This document shows positions 62,172 to 64,000 of a DNA stretch of 64,000 bases, one piece after another. The DNA is taken from the NCBI GenBank assembly GCA_934153945.1, contig CAKPFM010000003.1:72307-136306 (forward strand), given 5' to 3'. How positions within the stretch are numbered: position 1 is the first letter of the stretch; each line of letters opens with the position of its first letter. The position numbers and the translations under genes were made by a program. The notes under the pieces were generated by a model. The model was not told where the DNA came from and did not search any database. It saw nothing but the letters and a program-made list of their open reading frames with translations. The DNA comes from an uncultured Bacilli bacterium (GTDB lineage Bacteria > Bacillota_I > Bacilli_A > RF39 > UBA660).

Positions 62172-63260
62172 CTATTTTAAATTTCCATTAAATATTTCTA
62201 TAATATTTGATTTTTCCACAATATTATTATTTATATTGTTTATATCAGTTGTTGTTATTATTGTTTGAATATTTTCATTGATATAATTTAATAAATTATT
62301 TTTCTTTTTATCGTCTAATTCACTAAATACATCATCTAATAATAATATTGGTAAAGTATTTTTGTACTTTTTAAATATTTCTATTTCAGCTAATTTAAGA
62401 GCTAATATTGCCATTCTTTGTTGTCCTTGTGAACCATATAATTTTAAATTATAATTTTTTAAATAAAATTCTATATCATCTTTATGAGGACCAAATAATG
62501 TAGTTTTATATTTAAGTTCAGCATTTTTTAATTCTTCTGACATATTTTTTAACTTTTCCACAATATTTTTTTCATTGTAATCTTCTAATTTTATACAACA
62601 TTTATATTTTATTGAAAAATTACTTAATTCTGAAATATCTTCATATATTTTAGGTACTATTTCATTTAATCTATCTATAAATTTTTTTCTCATTATAATT
62701 ATTTGCGTTGCTTTTTCTATTAAATAATTAGTAATTATATTTAAATAGTTATCATCTATATAATTATTTTTTAAATAATCATTTCTCATTTTCAACAGCT
62801 TATTATAATCATTTAAAATAGTCATATAACTTGAATATAATTGGCTAATTTCCATATTTACGTATCTTCTACGTAAATTAGGAGAACCCTTTATTATTTC
62901 TAAGTCATCTGGATAAAATATAATAATATTAATATTAGATATATAATCAGTTATAGTTTTGATTTTATCATTATCAATTTTTAATACCTTATTATTTCCT
63001 ATTTCTATTTCATATTTAGTACTTATATTTTCTTTTTCTATAATACCTTGAATTATTGACTTACTTTCTCCTTCTTTTACTAGATTATTATCTATAAAAG
63101 ATCTGTGCGATTTTGTAAGACCTAGAACATATATACTTTCTAATAAATTTGTTTTTCCTTGACCATTTTCACCAACTATAATATTTATGCCATTTTTAAA
63201 GTCGATTTTAAGTTGATCATAATTTCTAAATTTATTTAAGTAAATACTCTTTATAAACAT
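62172..63260 (-). CDS. recF: DNA replication and repair protein RecF
   Basis: This 362-residue SMC-like ATPase has Walker A VGENGQGKTNLLESI, the signature region LYGSQGQQRM and Walker B LPILLLDDVFSELDD. It promotes RecA loading at gaps. It lies 10 bases from gyrB. The usual yaaA (S4) and remB genes around recF are not seen here; a ComK homologue takes the upstream place. Confidence 0.97.
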   Translation of the reverse strand: MFIKSIYLNKFRNYDQLKIDFKNGINIIVGENGQGKTNLLESIYVLGLTKSHRSFIDNNLVKEGESKSIIQGIIEKENISTKYEIEIGNNKVLKIDNDKIKTITDYISNINIIIFYPDDLEIIKGSPNLRRRYVNMEISQLYSSYMTILNDYNKLLKMRNDYLKNNYIDDNYLNIITNYLIEKATQIIIMRKKFIDRLNEIVPKIYEDISELSNFSIKYKCCIKLEDYNEKNIVEKLKNMSEELKNAELKYKTTLFGPHKDDIEFYLKNYNLKLYGSQGQQRMAILALKLAEIEIFKKYKNTLPILLLDDVFSELDDKKKNNLLNYINENIQTIITTTDINNINNNIVEKSNIIEIFNGNLK

Positions 63261-63357
63261 GTCTCACCCTCTTTTTTGCAATTTAAATACGTTTTAAGCT
63301 ATTTTATATATTTAAAAGCACTCCTATACCTGTATATAATTATACCATAAAATAATA

Positions 63358-63383
63358 CAAAAAATAAGCTTTTTAGCTTATTT
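63358..63383 (-). terminator. Terminator of comK
   Basis: AAATAAGCT pairs with AGCTTATTT, followed by TTTG and U residues on the minus strand. The stop codon is inside. Confidence 0.85.
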
Positions 63384-63828
63384 TATTAATTTTTCTACCT
63401 GAAAAAATTACTTCTAAATAACTAGATCGCAATATTTGATTTTGAAAAGACGAATGTGATACTTTTAATACTATTTTTTTACCATTTTTAAATATTATTT
63501 CAGTACTTTTTCCTACCTTTTTATATGATTTGATATTTTTTAATGAAATCCATGTTGTATTATTATACCTTGGAGAACTTATAGGAAAAAATATTATATT
63601 TCCACTTTCTTCAATTATTACTGGAATTTTATAACTATTTTTTAATATATTTATACTACCCTCTCTTCTACCATTATAAGAACTTCCGTAATATTTACAA
63701 TTATAATCTATTATTTTTAATGTAGAGCCGTTAATAATTTTTTCTTCTTCTAGTTCTACTACTTTTGTACATAATTCATTGACTGCTATTAAAGCACATG
63801 TATCTTCTGTTATTTCATACTCTAACAT
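63373..63828 (-). CDS. comK: ComK-family competence transcription factor
   Basis: This 151-residue protein matches ComK along its length: NCKYYGSSYNGRREGS (43-58), FFPISSPR (80-87), TWISLKNIKSYK (92-103) and SFQNQILRSSYLEV (127-140), with the same spacing as in Bacillus ComK. The C-terminal tail that carries the FMLYPK site for MecA in Bacillus is absent (192 residues there), so control by MecA-ClpC is unlikely. The start at 63828 follows AGGAGGGTTATT; the longer frame to 63954 crosses a terminator and the promoter. Its position beside recF is unusual. Confidence 0.9.
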   Translation of the reverse strand: MLEYEITEDTCALIAVNELCTKVVELEEEKIINGSTLKIIDYNCKYYGSSYNGRREGSINILKNSYKIPVIIEESGNIIFFPISSPRYNNTTWISLKNIKSYKKVGKSTEIIFKNGKKIVLKVSHSSFQNQILRSSYLEVIFSGRKINKIS

Positions 63829-63848
63829 AATAACCCTCCTCTTTAGTT

Positions 63849-63891
63849 GATATAGTATATATATGGTATATGTCAAAATATGGTATATTTT
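63849..63891 (-). promoter_or_regulatory. comK promoter with palindromic operator candidate
   Basis: TTGACA (63871-63876) and TATATC (63849-63854) are 16 bases apart. A perfect palindrome AAAATATGGTATATTTT (plus strand, 63875-63891) overlaps the upstream edge of the -35 box, and half of it recurs 17 bases downstream as a second ATATACCATAT. ComK boxes have AAAA-N5-TTTT, whereas here the spacing is 9, so the binding protein is uncertain. Confidence 0.6.
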
Positions 63892-63901
63892 GTTGTTAAT
63901 A

Positions 63902-63928
63902 GAAAAAAATTGCAAATTATGCAATTTT
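63902..63928 (-). terminator. Terminator of the gene entering from the right
   Basis: AAAATTGCA pairs with TGCAATTTT, followed by TTTC on the minus strand. It separates the next gene from comK. Confidence 0.7.
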
Positions 63929-63953
63929 CTTTTTTGTAATTTCAACCGCACCA

Positions 63954-64000
63954 TTATTTATAGTAATTTAATTCTACATCATAAACACATTTGTAGTCAA
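63954..64000 (-). CDS. C-terminal end of an unidentified gene (partial)
   Basis: The frame open from the window edge reads about 15 residues ending VYDVELNYYK and stops at TAA 63954-63956, shortly before a terminator. In this synteny dnaN or an S4-domain gene would be expected, but too little is visible to identify it. Confidence 0.45.
   Translation of the reverse strand, partial: DYKCVYDVELNYYK

Noticed and set aside
63829..63954. Longer comK start giving 193 residues
   Set aside because: The added 42 residues would cover a terminator and the promoter, and do not resemble ComK; the start at 63828 has a perfect ribosome site.
1..64000. CRISPR arrays, tRNA and rRNA genes
   Set aside because: No regularly spaced short repeats, tRNA cloverleaf ends or rRNA segments were seen on either strand by reading.

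Overview
The window is AT-rich, uses the standard code (TGG for Trp; TGA is a real stop, for example at 30590-30592 and 8125-8127), and looks like the origin-proximal part of the chromosome of a walled, spore-forming, low-GC Firmicute. The sporulation genes mbl, spoIIID, spoIIQ, spoIID, spoVT and bofA, the MreB family wall protein, TagO, two FemAB ligases and a ComK homologue all point to Bacilli. The low GC and the pilin-like surface proteins would fit uncultured gut Bacilli such as the RF39 or Erysipelotrichales-like lineages, but that placement is inference. Most genes are on the minus strand and the order recF-gyrB-gyrA lies at the right end, so the replication origin is probably just beyond 64 kb and transcription runs away from it.

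Layout from right to left. 63.9-57.8 kb: comK, recF, gyrB, gyrA. 57.8-57.3 kb: three perfect parS sites, then the SRP RNA. 57.3-46.9 kb: a housekeeping cluster (tadA, dnaX, ybaB, recR, bofA, holB, ricT, trmN6, rsmI, pth, mfd). 46.9-38.8 kb: ppaC (plus strand), spoVT, T-box-controlled metS, a small membrane protein, fic, tatD, parA, parB and a DUF951 gene. 38.8-35.7 kb: an AbgT transporter, a zinc-ribbon membrane protein and an ATP-grasp enzyme. 35.4-30.7 kb: a surface-protein cassette made of a large prepilin-like protein, two near-identical membrane-anchored proteins with hypervariable C-termini, and a lipoprotein. 30.7-29.2 kb: a complete ISL3 element with its 8-bp target duplication. 29.1-23.4 kb: accessory genes (an ABC-2 exporter operon with a terminator in its leader, a decayed DUF11 surface gene, Nudix, unknowns). 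23.3-17.4 kb: uvrB, lgt, trxB and a second large prepilin-like protein. 17.2-17.0 kb: an IS110 remnant. 16.7-12.6 kb: ychF, a Bax inhibitor-like protein, rpsF-ssb-rpsR behind an S6:S18-type leader, mscL and rpmE. 12.5-8.7 kb: a possible zinc metallopeptidase and two FemAB ligases. 8.7-5.2 kb: rpiB, ywzB and the spoIID-spoIIQ-spoIIID-mbl block. 5.2-0 kb: an HD-GYP protein, tagO, a YetF-like protein, a secreted nuclease, an ADP-ribosyltransferase-like protein and the 5' part of typA.

The most notable signal is in the surface-protein cassette. The two genes at 31168-32136 and 32257-33228 appear identical over 436 bp. Beside that block, a 156-bp segment coding for a C-terminal lectin-like region differs at 36 bases with no indels. 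Twelve of the variable codons have the form NNC in both copies, with only positions 1 and 2 changing. This is the expected footprint of adenine-directed mutagenesis from AAC template codons, so these genes are probably targets of a diversity-generating retroelement. Its reverse transcriptase and template repeat are not in this window.
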